Below, piece after piece: positions 39,369 through 50,603 of a stretch of 64,000 nt of DNA (its first letter is position 1; the number at the start of each line of letters is the position of its first letter). Under the pieces are notes generated by a model. That model ran no database searches and was not told the DNA's origin. It saw only the letters and a list, made by a program, of their open reading frames with translations. Location of the stretch: NCBI RefSeq assembly GCF_014268455.2, contig NZ_CP077085.1:1178001-1242000 (forward strand), given 5' to 3'. Source of the stretch: Pseudomonas shahriarae. Its GTDB lineage: Bacteria > Pseudomonadota > Gammaproteobacteria > Pseudomonadales > Pseudomonadaceae. The position numbers and the translations under genes were made by a program.

Positions 39369-41477
39369 TTACAGATTGAGGGTCAGGCTGACGGTGAAGT
39401 TGCGCGGCTCTCCGGGGGTTACCCAGTAGTTGCTGTAGGAGCGCTCGTAGTACTTTTCATCGAACAGGTTGTTGAGGTTCAGGCCCACGGTGAGGTTGTC
39501 GCTGGCCTTGTAATGGGCCAGCAGGTCGACCGTGTGGTAGGCCGGCAACTCGAAGCTTTTACCGGCCTCGCCCGAGCGGTCGCCGACGTAGGTAAAGGCC
39601 GCGCCCAGATCCGAGCCCCGCAGGGCGCCATCCTGGAACTCATACACGCCCAACAGGCTGCCACTGCGCTTGGCCACGCCAGGGACGCGGCTGCCGGTGG
39701 GGATTTCTTTGTCACCCTTGGTCACTTGCGCATCGATGTAGGCCAGGGCACCAATCACCCGCACAGCGTCAGTCAATTGCCCGCTCAGTTGCAGGTCAAC
39801 CCCCTGGCTGCGGGCCTTGCCAATGGCGCGCTTGAGGTCGGTGGCCGGGTCGGTGGCCAGGGTGTTTTCTTTATTGATATGGAAGGCGGCGACGGTGGCG
39901 CTCAGGCGGTCGTCGAACAGCTCTGTCTTGATACCGACTTCATAACCAACACCTTCTTCGGGCTCGAGGAATTTACCGGCTGCGTCCAGGTCACTTTGCG
40001 GCTTGAACGAGGTACTGGCGTTGGCAAACAGCCCCACCTGCGGGGTCAGTTGATACAGCAGGCCGGCCCGCTGGGTCATGACATCGTGGGTTTTCTGGCT
40101 CTTGGCGCCGTTGCGGGTGAAGTCCTCTGAGCTTTGCTCGACGTGCTCCAGGCGCACGCCCACCAGGCCGCGCAGGCGGTCGGTAAATACGATCTGGTCT
40201 TGCAGGTTCAGCGCCTGGCTTTTCACCTGGGTGAAAAAATCAGTGCCCGTGGGCTTGCCATTGGGCTTGGGCTGGCCATAGACCGGTTGGTAGATATCAA
40301 TCGGGTAGCTGCCGGTGATGGCGGTCACCCGTTCTTTCTTGCGGTAGTCCTCGTACTCGGTGCCGATCAGCAATTCATGCTGCCAACTGCCGATATCGAA
40401 CAGACCGCGCAGCTCCAACTGGGTGATGCTGTCGTGCCAACCCGTGGAGCGTTCGCGGTAACGGCGGTTGACGGTATGCCCATCGGCATTCAGCGGGCGG
40501 CTTTCCGAGGCGTGGCCCCAGAGGCTGCCTTGTTTGTAATGGCTGGCCAGGCGCAGCTTCCAGGCATCGTTCAAGTGATGCTCGAGGGTGGCTTGCAGGC
40601 GGTTGTTGTGGTTGTCGATATCGCCGTCGTTGGGCTCGCCGAGGAAGGTCGAGCGGGACATGCCGCTCCAGCGGTCATTCGGCGCGACGATGCCCCGGTC
40701 GAACGTTGAGCTGTGGCGCACGAACTCACTTTCCACCAACAGGCTGGTGTCCGGGTCCAGTTGCCAACTGAACGATGGGGCGACAAACACCCGCTTGCTC
40801 TGCACGTGGTCACGAAAGCTGTGGTTGTCTTCCACTGCCAGATTGACCCGCGACAGCACATTGCCTTCGCTGTCCAGCGGGGTGTTGATATCGACGGCGG
40901 TGCGGTAGCGGTCCCAACTGCCGGCGCTGGTCTGCAGGGTGGTAAAGGCTTCGGCTTGGGGCTTTTTGGTGACGATATTCACGGTGCCGCCGGGATCGCC
41001 ACGGCCATAGAGGCTGGCGGCGGGGCCCTTGAGCACTTCGATACGTTCGATATTGGCCGTGTCCGGCGTGCTCGGGTAGCCACGGTTGGCGCTGAAACCA
41101 TCCTGGTAGAACGCCGAGGTGGTGAAGCCGCGAATACTGTATTCGTAAAGGGTCAGGCCACCGAAGTTGTTCTGCTTGGACACCCCGCCGGCAAACTCCA
41201 GGGCGCGCTCGACGTTGTTGCTGCCCAGGTCCTTGAGCACTGTGGTGGGGATTACGCTGATTGACTGTGGGATATCCCGCAGGGCGGTGTCGGTCTTGGT
41301 CGCGCTGGCCGAGCGGGTCGCACGGTAACCCGTGACCGGGCCGGTAGCGGATTCATACGCCTCGCCGGTGATGCTGGTGGTGCCCAGTTCAAGCGTGTTG
41401 GTGTCTTCTGCAAACACCGGGTCCACCAGCAATCCCAGGGCGAGACCGGCCAGGGGCGCAAACTTTCGAGACGTCAT
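39369..41477 (-). CDS. TonB-dependent siderophore-type receptor
   Basis: A 702-residue outer-membrane receptor. A signal peptide ends near PVFA (residue 23), the plug domain (about 60-165) contains ERIEVLKGPAASLYGRGDPGGTVNIVTKKP, and a 22-strand barrel ends in the normal LNNLFDEKYYERSYSNYW...FTVSLTLNL motif. There is no N-terminal signalling domain, so it is not of the FecA/FpvA regulatory type. The ligand is not known; the DUF4198 partner hints at metal uptake. Confidence 0.93.
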   Translation of the reverse strand: MTSRKFAPLAGLALGLLVDPVFAEDTNTLELGTTSITGEAYESATGPVTGYRATRSASATKTDTALRDIPQSISVIPTTVLKDLGSNNVERALEFAGGVSKQNNFGGLTLYEYSIRGFTTSAFYQDGFSANRGYPSTPDTANIERIEVLKGPAASLYGRGDPGGTVNIVTKKPQAEAFTTLQTSAGSWDRYRTAVDINTPLDSEGNVLSRVNLAVEDNHSFRDHVQSKRVFVAPSFSWQLDPDTSLLVESEFVRHSSTFDRGIVAPNDRWSGMSRSTFLGEPNDGDIDNHNNRLQATLEHHLNDAWKLRLASHYKQGSLWGHASESRPLNADGHTVNRRYRERSTGWHDSITQLELRGLFDIGSWQHELLIGTEYEDYRKKERVTAITGSYPIDIYQPVYGQPKPNGKPTGTDFFTQVKSQALNLQDQIVFTDRLRGLVGVRLEHVEQSSEDFTRNGAKSQKTHDVMTQRAGLLYQLTPQVGLFANASTSFKPQSDLDAAGKFLEPEEGVGYEVGIKTELFDDRLSATVAAFHINKENTLATDPATDLKRAIGKARSQGVDLQLSGQLTDAVRVIGALAYIDAQVTKGDKEIPTGSRVPGVAKRSGSLLGVYEFQDGALRGSDLGAAFTYVGDRSGEAGKSFELPAYHTVDLLAHYKASDNLTVGLNLNNLFDEKYYERSYSNYWVTPGEPRNFTVSLTLNL

Positions 41478-41487
41478 GGTCTAACAT

Positions 41488-41520
41488 TCCAATATCAATA
41501 TTGAAATAATATAACATGAC
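41488..41520 (-). promoter_or_regulatory. AT-rich operator upstream of TonB receptor
   Basis: The minus strand reads ATGTTATATTAT at 41506-41517, identical to the left half of the Zur box (ATGTTATANTATAACAT) although the right half is poor. It is followed by AATATTGATATTG, which resembles a degenerate Fur site. A metal-dependent repressor is likely, but Zur and Fur cannot be told apart by eye. Confidence 0.4.
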
Positions 41521-41552
41521 TATTGAGAGTGTATCTCTTTAAGGATCGTCCT

Positions 41553-42710
<1,158 letters not shown>

Positions 42711-42809
42711 GTAAGTCCTGACAGGTTGCAGGGGGCGCGGGAGCGCCCATAATGTCGCGCATTATACGAGGCCGCGAGCGCCTCTGAACGGGATATTTAG
42801 GAGTCTTTT

Positions 42810-43568
42810 ATGGCCGTCGCCCTGAGCACCCTGGTTGAAGAAGCGGATCGCTACTTGAACAGCGCGAAAATTGCCGATTACTGCCCCAATGGCCTGCAGG
42901 TCGAAGGCCGGCCGCAGGTGTTGCGCATTGTCAGTGGCGTGACTGCCAGCCAAGCGCTGCTCGACGCGGCGGTGGAGGCCAAGGCCGACCTGGTGCTGGT
43001 GCATCACGGTTATTTCTGGAAAGGCGAGAGCCCGTGCATCACCGGCATGAAACAGCGCCGCCTCAAGACCCTGCTCAAGCACGACATCAGCCTCCTGGCC
43101 TACCACCTGCCGCTGGACCTGCACCCGGACGTGGGCAACAACGTGCAGTTGGCCCGCCAGTTGGACATCACCGTCGAAGGCCCGCTGGACCCGGACAACC
43201 TCAAGGTCGTCGGCCTGGTCGGCTCCTTGGCCGAGCCCCTGTCGGCACGGGATTTCGCCCGCCGTGTGCAGGAAGCCATGGGCCGCGAGCCGCTGCTGAT
43301 CGAAGGCAGCGCGATGATCCGCCGCGTGGGCTGGTGCACCGGCGGCGGCCAGGGCTACATCGACCAGGCCGTGCTGGCCGGGGTGGATTTGTACCTCAGC
43401 GGCGAAGCTTCGGAACAGACCTTCCACAGTGCCCGGGAAAACGACATCAGCTTTATCGCCGCCGGCCATCATGCCACCGAGCGTTATGGCGTGCAGGCCC
43501 TGGGCGATTACCTGGCCCGGCGCTTTGCCCTCGAGCACCTGTTTATCGACTGCCCCAACCCGATCTGA
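42810..43568 (+). CDS. Nif3-like dinuclear metal centre protein
   Basis: A 252-residue member of the Nif3/YbgI family (GTP cyclohydrolase I type 2-like). The metal ligands are visible as LVHHGYFWKGE and YHLPLDLHPDVGNN in the N-terminal half and FIAAGHHATERYG near the C terminus. The family's true reaction is unsettled. GGAG lies 7 bases before the ATG. It is divergent from algW with about 100 bases between. Confidence 0.93.
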   Translation: MAVALSTLVEEADRYLNSAKIADYCPNGLQVEGRPQVLRIVSGVTASQALLDAAVEAKADLVLVHHGYFWKGESPCITGMKQRRLKTLLKHDISLLAYHLPLDLHPDVGNNVQLARQLDITVEGPLDPDNLKVVGLVGSLAEPLSARDFARRVQEAMGREPLLIEGSAMIRRVGWCTGGGQGYIDQAVLAGVDLYLSGEASEQTFHSARENDISFIAAGHHATERYGVQALGDYLARRFALEHLFIDCPNPI

Positions 43569-43604
43569 GCCTCCCCACAGGCCCTTCATTGCAGGCAAAC
43601 CGAG

Positions 43605-43622
43605 CGGTATATCCATATACCG
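43605..43622. promoter_or_regulatory. Palindrome upstream of cysD
   Basis: CGGTATATCCATATACCG is a perfect 8+8 base palindrome with a 2-base centre, about 105 bases upstream of cysD. It could be an operator, for instance for CysB, the LysR regulator of sulfate assimilation; the assignment is a guess from position. Confidence 0.45.
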
Positions 43623-43727
43623 TTTCGATCTAGCCAGCTCCCTGATTAGAAGTAGGTGCTGTGCTAGCATGCCTCGCTCGAACACGGCCCGCAGGCCGTC
43701 CATAAGATCGTTTTTCCGTGAGTAGCC

Positions 43728-44645
43728 ATGGTCGACAAACTGACGCATCTGAAACAGCTGGAGGCGGAGAGCATCCACATCATCCGTGAGGTTGCCGCCG
43801 AGTTCGACAACCCCGTGATGCTCTACTCCATCGGCAAAGACTCCGCCGTGATGCTGCATCTGGCGCGCAAGGCATTCTTCCCGGGCAAGCTGCCGTTTCC
43901 GGTGATGCATGTGGACACCCAGTGGAAATTCCAGGAAATGTACAAGTTTCGCGACCGCATGGTCGAGGAACTGGGCCTGGAGCTGATCACTCACGTCAAC
44001 CCGGACGGTGTGGCGCAGGGCATCAACCCGTTCACCCACGGCAGCGCCAAGCACACCGACATCATGAAGACCGAAGGCCTGAAACAAGCCTTGGACCAGC
44101 ATGGTTTCGACGCAGCCTTCGGCGGCGCCCGTCGCGATGAAGAGAAATCCCGCGCCAAAGAGCGCGTGTACTCGTTCCGCGACAGCAAGCACCGCTGGGA
44201 CCCGAAAAACCAGCGCCCGGAGCTGTGGAACGTCTACAACGGCAACGTCAACAAGGGCGAGTCGATCCGCGTGTTCCCGCTGTCCAACTGGACCGAGCTG
44301 GATATCTGGCAGTACATCTATCTGGAAGGCATTCCCATCGTGCCGCTGTACTTCGCCGCCGAACGTGAAGTGATCGAGAAGAACGGCACGCTGATCATGA
44401 TCGACGACGAGCGCATCCTCGAGCACCTGTCCGACGAGGACAAAGCCCGCATCGTCAAAAAGAAAGTCCGTTTCCGTACCCTTGGCTGCTACCCGTTGAC
44501 GGGCGCGGTGGAGTCCGAAGCCGAGACGCTGACGGACATCATCCAGGAAATGCTCCTGACGCGAACTTCCGAGCGCCAGGGCCGTGTCATCGACCACGAT
44601 GGTGCAGGCTCGATGGAAGATAAAAAACGTCAAGGTTATTTCTAA
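43728..44645 (+). CDS. cysD: Sulfate adenylyltransferase subunit 2
   Basis: Catalytic subunit of ATP sulfurylase, which makes APS from sulfate and ATP. The 305-residue sequence has the PP-loop [13 protein letters not shown] near 36-48 and conserved [17 protein letters not shown] near 128. It is followed after 9 bases by cysNC, its GTPase partner and APS kinase. Full length. Confidence 0.97.
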   Translation: MVDKLTHLKQLEAESIHIIREVAAEFDNPVMLYSIGKDSAVMLHLARKAFFPGKLPFPVMHVDTQWKFQEMYKFRDRMVEELGLELITHVNPDGVAQGINPFTHGSAKHTDIMKTEGLKQALDQHGFDAAFGGARRDEEKSRAKERVYSFRDSKHRWDPKNQRPELWNVYNGNVNKGESIRVFPLSNWTELDIWQYIYLEGIPIVPLYFAAEREVIEKNGTLIMIDDERILEHLSDEDKARIVKKKVRFRTLGCYPLTGAVESEAETLTDIIQEMLLTRTSERQGRVIDHDGAGSMEDKKRQGYF

Positions 44646-44654
44646 GGGGCTGTC

Positions 44655-46553
44655 ATGTCGCATCAATCTGATTTGATCAGCGAGGACATCCTCGCCTACC
44701 TGGGCCAGCACGAACGCAAGGAAATGCTGCGCTTTCTGACCTGTGGCAACGTCGACGACGGCAAGAGCACCCTGATCGGGCGCCTGCTGCACGACTCCAA
44801 GATGATCTACGAAGACCATCTGGAAGCCATCACCCGCGATTCGAAGAAAGTCGGCACCACCGGTGACGATATCGACCTGGCTTTGCTGGTCGACGGCCTG
44901 CAGGCCGAGCGTGAGCAGGGCATCACCATTGATGTGGCCTACCGCTATTTCTCCACCGCCAAGCGCAAATTCATCATTGCCGACACCCCCGGCCATGAGC
45001 AGTACACCCGCAACATGGCCACCGGTGCGTCCACCTGTGACCTGGCGATCATCCTGGTGGATGCGCGCTACGGCGTGCAGACCCAGACCCGTCGCCACAG
45101 CTTTATCGCCTCGCTGTTGGGCATCAAGCACATCGTCATCGCGATCAACAAGATGGACCTCAACGGTTTCGACGAGAGCATCTTCGAGTCGATCAAGGCC
45201 GACTACCTGAAGTTTGCCGAGGGCATTGCGTTCAAGCCGAGCACCATGGCCTTTGTGCCGATGTCGGCGCTCAAGGGCGACAACGTGGTGAACAAGAGCG
45301 AGCGTTCGCCGTGGTACACCGGCCAGTCGCTGATGGAGATCCTCGAAACCGTCGAGATCGCCAACGACCGCAACTACACCGACCTGCGTTTCCCGGTGCA
45401 GTACGTCAACCGCCCGAACCTGAACTTCCGTGGTTTCGCCGGTACCCTGGCCAGCGGCATCGTGCACAAGGGCGACGAAGTGGTGGTGTTGCCGTCGGGC
45501 AAGAGCAGCCGCATCAAATCCATCGTCACCTTCGAAGGTGAACTGGAGCACGCAGGCCCAGGCCAGGCCGTGACCCTGACCATGGAAGACGAGATCGACA
45601 TCTCCCGTGGCGACCTGCTGGTGCATGCCGACAACGTGCCGCAAGTGACCGACGCCTTCGACGCCATGCTGGTGTGGATGGCCGAGGAGCCGATGCTGCC
45701 GGGCAAGAAATACGACATCAAGCGCGCTACCAGCTACGTGCCGGGTTCCATCACCAGCATCGTGCATCGTGTGGATGTGAACACCTTGGAAGAAGGCCCC
45801 GCCAGTGCCTTGCAACTGAACGAGATCGGTCGGGTCAAGGTCAGCCTCGACGCGGCCATTGCCCTGGACGGTTACGCCAGCAACCGCACCACCGGCGCCT
45901 TTATCGTAATTGATCGCCTGACCAACGGCACTGTGGCCGCGGGCATGATCATCGCACCACCGGTCAGCCATGGCGGCGCGGCGCAGCACGGCAAGTTGGC
46001 CCACGTGGCCACCGAAGAGCGCGCCCAGCGTTTCGGCCAGCAGCCGGCCACCGTGTTGTTCAGCGGCCTGTCGGGCGCAGGCAAGAGCACCTTGGCCTAT
46101 GCAGTTGAGCGTAAATTGTTCGACATGGGCCGTGCGGTGTTCGTACTCGATGGCCAGAACCTGCGCCATGACCTCAATAAAGGTCTGCCACAGGACCGAG
46201 CCGGGCGTACCGAGAACTGGCGGCGTGCTGCTCACGTGGCGCGTCAGTTCAACGAAGCCGGCCTGCTGACCCTGGCGGCCTTCGTGGCGCCGGATGCCGA
46301 GGGCCGTGAACAGGCCAAGGCGTTGATCGGCAGTGATCGTTTGCTGACCGTGTACGTGCAGGCCTCGCCGCTGGTGTGTGCCGAGCGTGACCCGCAAGGC
46401 CTGTATGCTGCGGGTGGGGATAACATCCCTGGTGAGTCGTTCCCGTACGACGTGCCGTTGAATGCCGACCTGGTGCTCGACACCCAGGCCCTGTCGCTGG
46501 ACGACAGCGTCAAGCAAGTGCTGGAGCTGTTGCGCCAGCGCGGCGCGATCTAA
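44655..46553 (+). CDS. cysNC: CysN/CysC fusion: sulfate adenylyltransferase GTPase and APS kinase
   Basis: A 632-residue bifunctional protein. The N-terminal CysN part is an EF-Tu-like GTPase with [17 protein letters not shown] near 32-48, DTPGHEQY and NKMD motifs, which drives ATP sulfurylase. The C-terminal part (from about residue 450) is APS kinase with its own P-loop [13 protein letters not shown] near 470-482 and makes PAPS. The fusion is common in Pseudomonas. A terminator follows about 15 bases after the stop. Confidence 0.97.
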   Translation: MSHQSDLISEDILAYLGQHERKEMLRFLTCGNVDDGKSTLIGRLLHDSKMIYEDHLEAITRDSKKVGTTGDDIDLALLVDGLQAEREQGITIDVAYRYFSTAKRKFIIADTPGHEQYTRNMATGASTCDLAIILVDARYGVQTQTRRHSFIASLLGIKHIVIAINKMDLNGFDESIFESIKADYLKFAEGIAFKPSTMAFVPMSALKGDNVVNKSERSPWYTGQSLMEILETVEIANDRNYTDLRFPVQYVNRPNLNFRGFAGTLASGIVHKGDEVVVLPSGKSSRIKSIVTFEGELEHAGPGQAVTLTMEDEIDISRGDLLVHADNVPQVTDAFDAMLVWMAEEPMLPGKKYDIKRATSYVPGSITSIVHRVDVNTLEEGPASALQLNEIGRVKVSLDAAIALDGYASNRTTGAFIVIDRLTNGTVAAGMIIAPPVSHGGAAQHGKLAHVATEERAQRFGQQPATVLFSGLSGAGKSTLAYAVERKLFDMGRAVFVLDGQNLRHDLNKGLPQDRAGRTENWRRAAHVARQFNEAGLLTLAAFVAPDAEGREQAKALIGSDRLLTVYVQASPLVCAERDPQGLYAAGGDNIPGESFPYDVPLNADLVLDTQALSLDDSVKQVLELLRQRGAI

Positions 46554-46564
46554 ACCTCGCCGCC

Positions 46565-46604
46565 ACAAAAAAGCCCGCCACCGATCACTCGGTGGCGGGC
46601 TTTT
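46565..46604. terminator. Terminator after cysNC
   Basis: AGCCCGCCACCGA / TCA / CTCGGTGGCGGGCT stem with A-run before and TTTT after; a strong, potentially bidirectional terminator between cysNC and the convergent acyltransferase gene. Confidence 0.9.
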
Positions 46605-46630
46605 CACATTCTTCAGGTTGACACAGTCAG

Positions 46631-46716
46631 TGTGGGAGCTGGCTTGCCTGCGATGGCAGTGGTTCAGGCAATGCACTTACATCTGACAGACCGCTATCGC
46701 AGGCAAGCCACACATG
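46631..46716. repeat. REP-type inverted pair
   Basis: TGTGGGAGCTGGCTTGCCTGCGATGG and, 40 bases on, its inverted partner CTATCGCAGGCAAGCCACACA. The same core occurs at 26324-26421. It fills the gap between convergent genes. Confidence 0.85.
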
Positions 46717-46720
46717 GTGA

Positions 46721-47620
46721 TCACCGATTGCCTGGGTACTCGATGTGAAGCCGGCTCAACAGGGCATCCTTGTCTTCCCACAACTGGTTGATCCAGCCCT
46801 GGAACGCCAAACGATACTCCCCATCCTGCTCATAATTCTTGCCAATGAACTCGGCCGGGATCTGCACCTCTTCAAACTGCACCACCACGTCTTTTACATT
46901 GCCGCACAACAAGTCCCAGAACCCCGGGCGCCCGCCTGGGTAGTGGATAGTCACATTGACCAGTGACTTCAGTTGCTCGCCCATGGCATCCAGTACAAAC
47001 GCAATGCCGCCGGCCTTGGGCTTGAGCAGGTAGCGGAACGGCGATTGTTGCTGGGCATGTTTGCCAGGGGTAAACCGCGTGCCTTCGGCAAAGTTGAAAA
47101 TACCCACCGGGTTGTCGCGAAATTTCGCACAGGTCTTGCGGGTGGTTTCCAGATCCTTGCCTTTCTTCTCCGGGTGTTTCTCCAGGTAGGCCTTGGTGTA
47201 ACGCTTCATGAAGGGGAAGCCCAGCGCCCACCACGCGAGGCCAATCACCGGTACCCAGATCAGCTCCTGCTTGAGGAAAAACTTCAGTGGGCGGATCCGT
47301 CGATTGAGCACGTACTGCAACACCATGATATCGACCCAGCTCTGGTGGTTGCTGGTCACCAGGTATGAGTGCTGGTAGTCCAGGCCTTCCAGGCCCTTGA
47401 GGTGCCAGCGGGTGCGGCGCACCAGGTTCATCCAGGCCTTGTTATTGCTGATCCATGCTTCATGGGTGTGGTTCATCAACCACTCGCTGAAGCGCTTGGC
47501 GAACGGCAGCGCCTTGAACAGCGCGACGATAAACAGGAATGAACACAGCAGGATGGTGTTCAACGCCAGCAGCAGCGAGGCAATGACCCCACGCAGGGGG
47601 GCAGGCAGAAAGTCCAGCAT
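46721..47620 (-). CDS. Lysophospholipid-type acyltransferase (YihG-like)
   Basis: A 299-residue membrane-bound acyltransferase of the PlsC superfamily. N-terminal hydrophobic segment (about 8-35), the HX4D motif in NHQSWVDIMVL near 92-97, and NFAEGTRFTPGKH, the family's substrate-binding motif, near 178. Closest in form to E. coli YihG. It follows pta with no gap on the same strand; the acyl donor and target are not evident. Confidence 0.9.
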   Translation of the reverse strand: MLDFLPAPLRGVIASLLLALNTILLCSFLFIVALFKALPFAKRFSEWLMNHTHEAWISNNKAWMNLVRRTRWHLKGLEGLDYQHSYLVTSNHQSWVDIMVLQYVLNRRIRPLKFFLKQELIWVPVIGLAWWALGFPFMKRYTKAYLEKHPEKKGKDLETTRKTCAKFRDNPVGIFNFAEGTRFTPGKHAQQQSPFRYLLKPKAGGIAFVLDAMGEQLKSLVNVTIHYPGGRPGFWDLLCGNVKDVVVQFEEVQIPAEFIGKNYEQDGEYRLAFQGWINQLWEDKDALLSRLHIEYPGNR

Positions 47621-49720
47621 TTAGGCATCCATAGGTCGGTTGGCGGCTTGAATCGCGGTCAGGGCGATGGTGTAGACGATATCGTCCACCTGGGCCCCAC
47701 GGGGCAGGTCGTTCACAGGTTTGCGCAGGCCTTGCAGCATCGGGCCGAGGCTGACGCAATCGGCACTGCGCTGCACGGCTTTGTGGGTGGTGTTGCCGGT
47801 GTTGAGGTCGGGAAACACAAAGACCGTGGCCTTGCCCGCCACCAGGCTGTTGGGTGCCAGTTGCCGGGCGACGTTTTCGTTGGCGGCGGCATCGTACTGC
47901 AAGGGGCCGTCGATCAGCAGCGAGCTTTGTTGTTCGTGGGCCAGCAGGGTGGCCTCGCGGACTTTCTCCACTTCTTCGCCACTGGCCGAGTCACCACTGG
48001 AGTAGCTGATCATCGCCACGCGCGGGGTGATACCGAAGGCGGCGGCCGAGTCGGCGCTCTGCAGGGCGATTTCCGCGAGTTCCGCGGCGCTGGGGTGCGG
48101 GTTCATCACGCAGTCGCCGTAGACCAGTACTTGTTCAGGGAACAGCATGAAAAACACCGACGACACCAGGGTGCAGCCCGGCGCGGTCTTGATCAGTTGC
48201 AGGGCCGGGCGGATGGTATTGGCGGTGGAGTGGATGACCCCGGAGACCAGGCCGTCCACTTCATCCAGCGCCAGCATCATGGTGGCGATCACCACGGTGT
48301 CTTCCAGTTGCTGCTCGGCCATCGGCGCGTTGAGGCTTTTGCTCTTGCGCAGGGCCACCATCGGCTCGACATAGCGCTCGCGAATCAGGTCCGGGTCAAG
48401 AATCTCCAGGCCTTCGGGCAACTCGATGCCGTGGGCGCGGGCCACGGCTTCGACGTCAGCCGGCTTGGCCAGCAGCACACAGCGGGCAATGCCCCGGGCC
48501 TGGCAGATGGCGGCGGCTTGCACGGTCAGCGGCTCGCTGCCCTCGGGCAGCACAATGCGCTTGTTGGCGGCCTGGGCACGCTGGATCAACTGGTAGCGGA
48601 ACACCGCCGGTGACAGGCGCATCTCCCGTGGCGTACCGCAACGCTGGTGCAGCCAGCGCGCGTCCAGGTGGCTGGCGACGAAATCGGTGATGATCTCCGC
48701 ACGTTCGCGGTCATCAATCGGGATTTCCTTGTTCAGGCTGTTGAGTTGGTTGGCGGTGTCGTAGGAGCCGGTGCTCACCGACAGCACCGGCAGCCCGGCC
48801 TGGAACGCACCACGGCACAGATCCATGATCCGTGGGTCGGGCAGGGTGTCGCTGGTCAGCAGCAGGCCGGCCAGGGGCACGCCATTGATCGCGGCCAGGC
48901 TGACGGCGAGGATGATGTCGTCGCGATCCCCCGGCGTCACTACCAGCACGCCGGGCTTGAGCAACTCCACGGTGTTGCGCATGGTGCGGGCGCAGATGAT
49001 GATTTTGCTCATGCGCCGGGTTTCATAGTCACCCGCATTGAGCACTTGTGCGCCCATCAGGTCGGCCACGTCGCGAGTGCGCGGGGCATTGAGCTCGGGC
49101 TGGAACGGGATACAGCCCAGCAAGCGGAAATCGCCACTGCGCAGTAACGGCGAATGCTCCTTGAGGCGCGCGGCGAAGACTTCCATGCTTTCGTCGGTCT
49201 GCACCTTGTTCAGAATCACGCCCAGCACTTTCGGGTCTTTCGGGCCGCCGAACAGTTGCGCCTGCAATTCCACGCGGCCGGACAGCTCTGTCAGCACTTC
49301 GTTTTCCGGGGCCGAGACGAGGATGACTTCGGCATCCAGGCTTTTCGCCAGGTGCAGGTTGACCCGTGCGGCATAGCTGGCGCTGCGGGTCGGCACCATG
49401 CCCTCGACAATCAGCACGTCCTTGCCCACGGCGGCCTGCTGGTACAGGGTGATGATTTCTTCGAGCAACTCATCGAGCTGGCCATCGCCGAGCATCCGCT
49501 CGACATGGGCCAACCCCAGGGGTTGCGGCGGTTTCAGGCCGTGGGTACGCGCCACCAGCTCGGTGGAACGCTCAGGCCCGGTATCGCCGGGGTGCGGCTG
49601 GGCAATCGGTTTGAAAAAGCCGACTTTCAGCCCGGCCCGCTCAAGGGTACGCACCAGCCCAAGGCTGATGGAGGTCAGACCCACACCAAAATCGGTGGGC
49701 GCGATAAAAAAAGTCTGCAT
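47621..49720 (-). CDS. pta: Phosphate acetyltransferase (long form)
   Basis: Interconverts acetyl-CoA and acetyl phosphate. The 699-residue long form has an N-terminal BioD-like P-loop domain (MQTFFIAPTDFGVGLTSIS), a middle DRTGG domain and the C-terminal catalytic PTA domain (from about residue 375, with VHSTANTIRPALQLI). The start ATG 49720 leaves out seven residues of a longer frame with no ribosome site. The partner ackA is not in this window; a PlsC-type gene follows directly. Confidence 0.95.
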   Translation of the reverse strand: MQTFFIAPTDFGVGLTSISLGLVRTLERAGLKVGFFKPIAQPHPGDTGPERSTELVARTHGLKPPQPLGLAHVERMLGDGQLDELLEEIITLYQQAAVGKDVLIVEGMVPTRSASYAARVNLHLAKSLDAEVILVSAPENEVLTELSGRVELQAQLFGGPKDPKVLGVILNKVQTDESMEVFAARLKEHSPLLRSGDFRLLGCIPFQPELNAPRTRDVADLMGAQVLNAGDYETRRMSKIIICARTMRNTVELLKPGVLVVTPGDRDDIILAVSLAAINGVPLAGLLLTSDTLPDPRIMDLCRGAFQAGLPVLSVSTGSYDTANQLNSLNKEIPIDDRERAEIITDFVASHLDARWLHQRCGTPREMRLSPAVFRYQLIQRAQAANKRIVLPEGSEPLTVQAAAICQARGIARCVLLAKPADVEAVARAHGIELPEGLEILDPDLIRERYVEPMVALRKSKSLNAPMAEQQLEDTVVIATMMLALDEVDGLVSGVIHSTANTIRPALQLIKTAPGCTLVSSVFFMLFPEQVLVYGDCVMNPHPSAAELAEIALQSADSAAAFGITPRVAMISYSSGDSASGEEVEKVREATLLAHEQQSSLLIDGPLQYDAAANENVARQLAPNSLVAGKATVFVFPDLNTGNTTHKAVQRSADCVSLGPMLQGLRKPVNDLPRGAQVDDIVYTIALTAIQAANRPMDA

Positions 49721-49780
49721 GCGAATTCTCTGAAGGTGCATGGCTTCGGTGGTGCGCTATGGCTGCGCGCCGACCGGGAA

Positions 49781-50089
49781 TCAGTTGCCAAGGGTATCGT
49801 TATCCGGGCGCTGCGCACACCAGCCACAGGCAAAGGGCTGGCCTATTTTTGCCAGGCGTTGCGCCGGATCAATCACCCAGCCCCTGGATTGCCAGGGCGG
49901 CTGGTGGCGCAGGTGCTGCGTATGGCCGCAGGACAGCGCGGCGACCCAGTGGCCGTCTGCGTCCTGATGAAATCCGACGACCGTCGAGTCACTGGATCGA
50001 CTCCGTCTGTCCGGGTTGTGTTCGCTTTCGGGCAAATCCTTGTTTAGACTTGTCCGTTCTTCATTCTTATGCAAAAGGTCTCGCCCCAT
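49781..50089 (-). CDS. DUF3565 protein
   Basis: A small protein whose C-terminal 60 residues carry the DUF3565 pattern: VGFHQDADGHWVAALSCGHTQHLRH, then FACGWC, giving a CGH...CxxC-like metal-binding set. Its function is unknown. The N-terminal about 40 residues are polar and poorly conserved, and the start is uncertain. ATG 50089 gives 102 residues and would overlap the start codon of the divergent FKBP gene; a later TTG would give a shorter protein. Confidence 0.72.
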   Translation of the reverse strand: MGRDLLHKNEERTSLNKDLPESEHNPDRRSRSSDSTVVGFHQDADGHWVAALSCGHTQHLRHQPPWQSRGWVIDPAQRLAKIGQPFACGWCAQRPDNDTLGN

Positions 50090-50573
50090 GCCGATCGCCG
50101 CCAACAAGGCTGTCTCCATTGACTATACCCTGACCAACGACGCTGGTGAGGTCATCGACAGCTCCGCCGGCGGCGCGCCGCTGGTCTACCTGCAAGGCGC
50201 GGGTAACATCATCCCGGGCCTGGAAAAGGCCCTGGAAGGCAAAGAGGTTGGTGATGAACTGACCGTTGCCGTAGAACCTGAAGATGCCTACGGCGAGTAC
50301 TCGGCCGAACTGGTCAGCACCCTGAGCCGCAGCATGTTCGAAGGCGTCGACGAACTGGAAGTGGGCATGCAGTTCCACGCCTCCGCTCCGGACGGCCAAA
50401 TGCAGATCGTGACCATCCGCGACCTGGACGGCGACGATGTCACCGTCGACGGCAACCACCCGCTGGCAGGCCAGCGCCTGAACTTCCAGGTCAAGATCGT
50501 TGCCATCCGCGACGCTTCCCAGGAAGAAGTTGCCCACGGCCACGTACACGGCGAAGGTGGTCACCACCATTGA
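50088..50573 (+). CDS. FKBP-type peptidyl-prolyl isomerase, SlyD-like
   Basis: A 161-residue cytoplasmic isomerase and chaperone. It starts at ATG 50088 (MPIAANKAVSIDYTL). The FKBP domain is split by an insert-in-flap domain (about 70-120), and the tail ends in a His-rich sequence HGHVHGEGGHHH that can bind nickel or other metals. This is the SlyD layout with a short tail. A strong terminator follows. Confidence 0.93.
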   Translation: MPIAANKAVSIDYTLTNDAGEVIDSSAGGAPLVYLQGAGNIIPGLEKALEGKEVGDELTVAVEPEDAYGEYSAELVSTLSRSMFEGVDELEVGMQFHASAPDGQMQIVTIRDLDGDDVTVDGNHPLAGQRLNFQVKIVAIRDASQEEVAHGHVHGEGGHHH

Positions 50574-50603
50574 TTGACGGGCCACGTCCAGTCAGTTGAA
50601 AAG

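Noticed and set aside
42762..46676. 1304-residue open frame on the minus strand
   Set aside because: It is antisense to Nif3-like, cysD and cysNC, all with clear motifs; high GC codon bias on the true strand leaves such shadow frames open.
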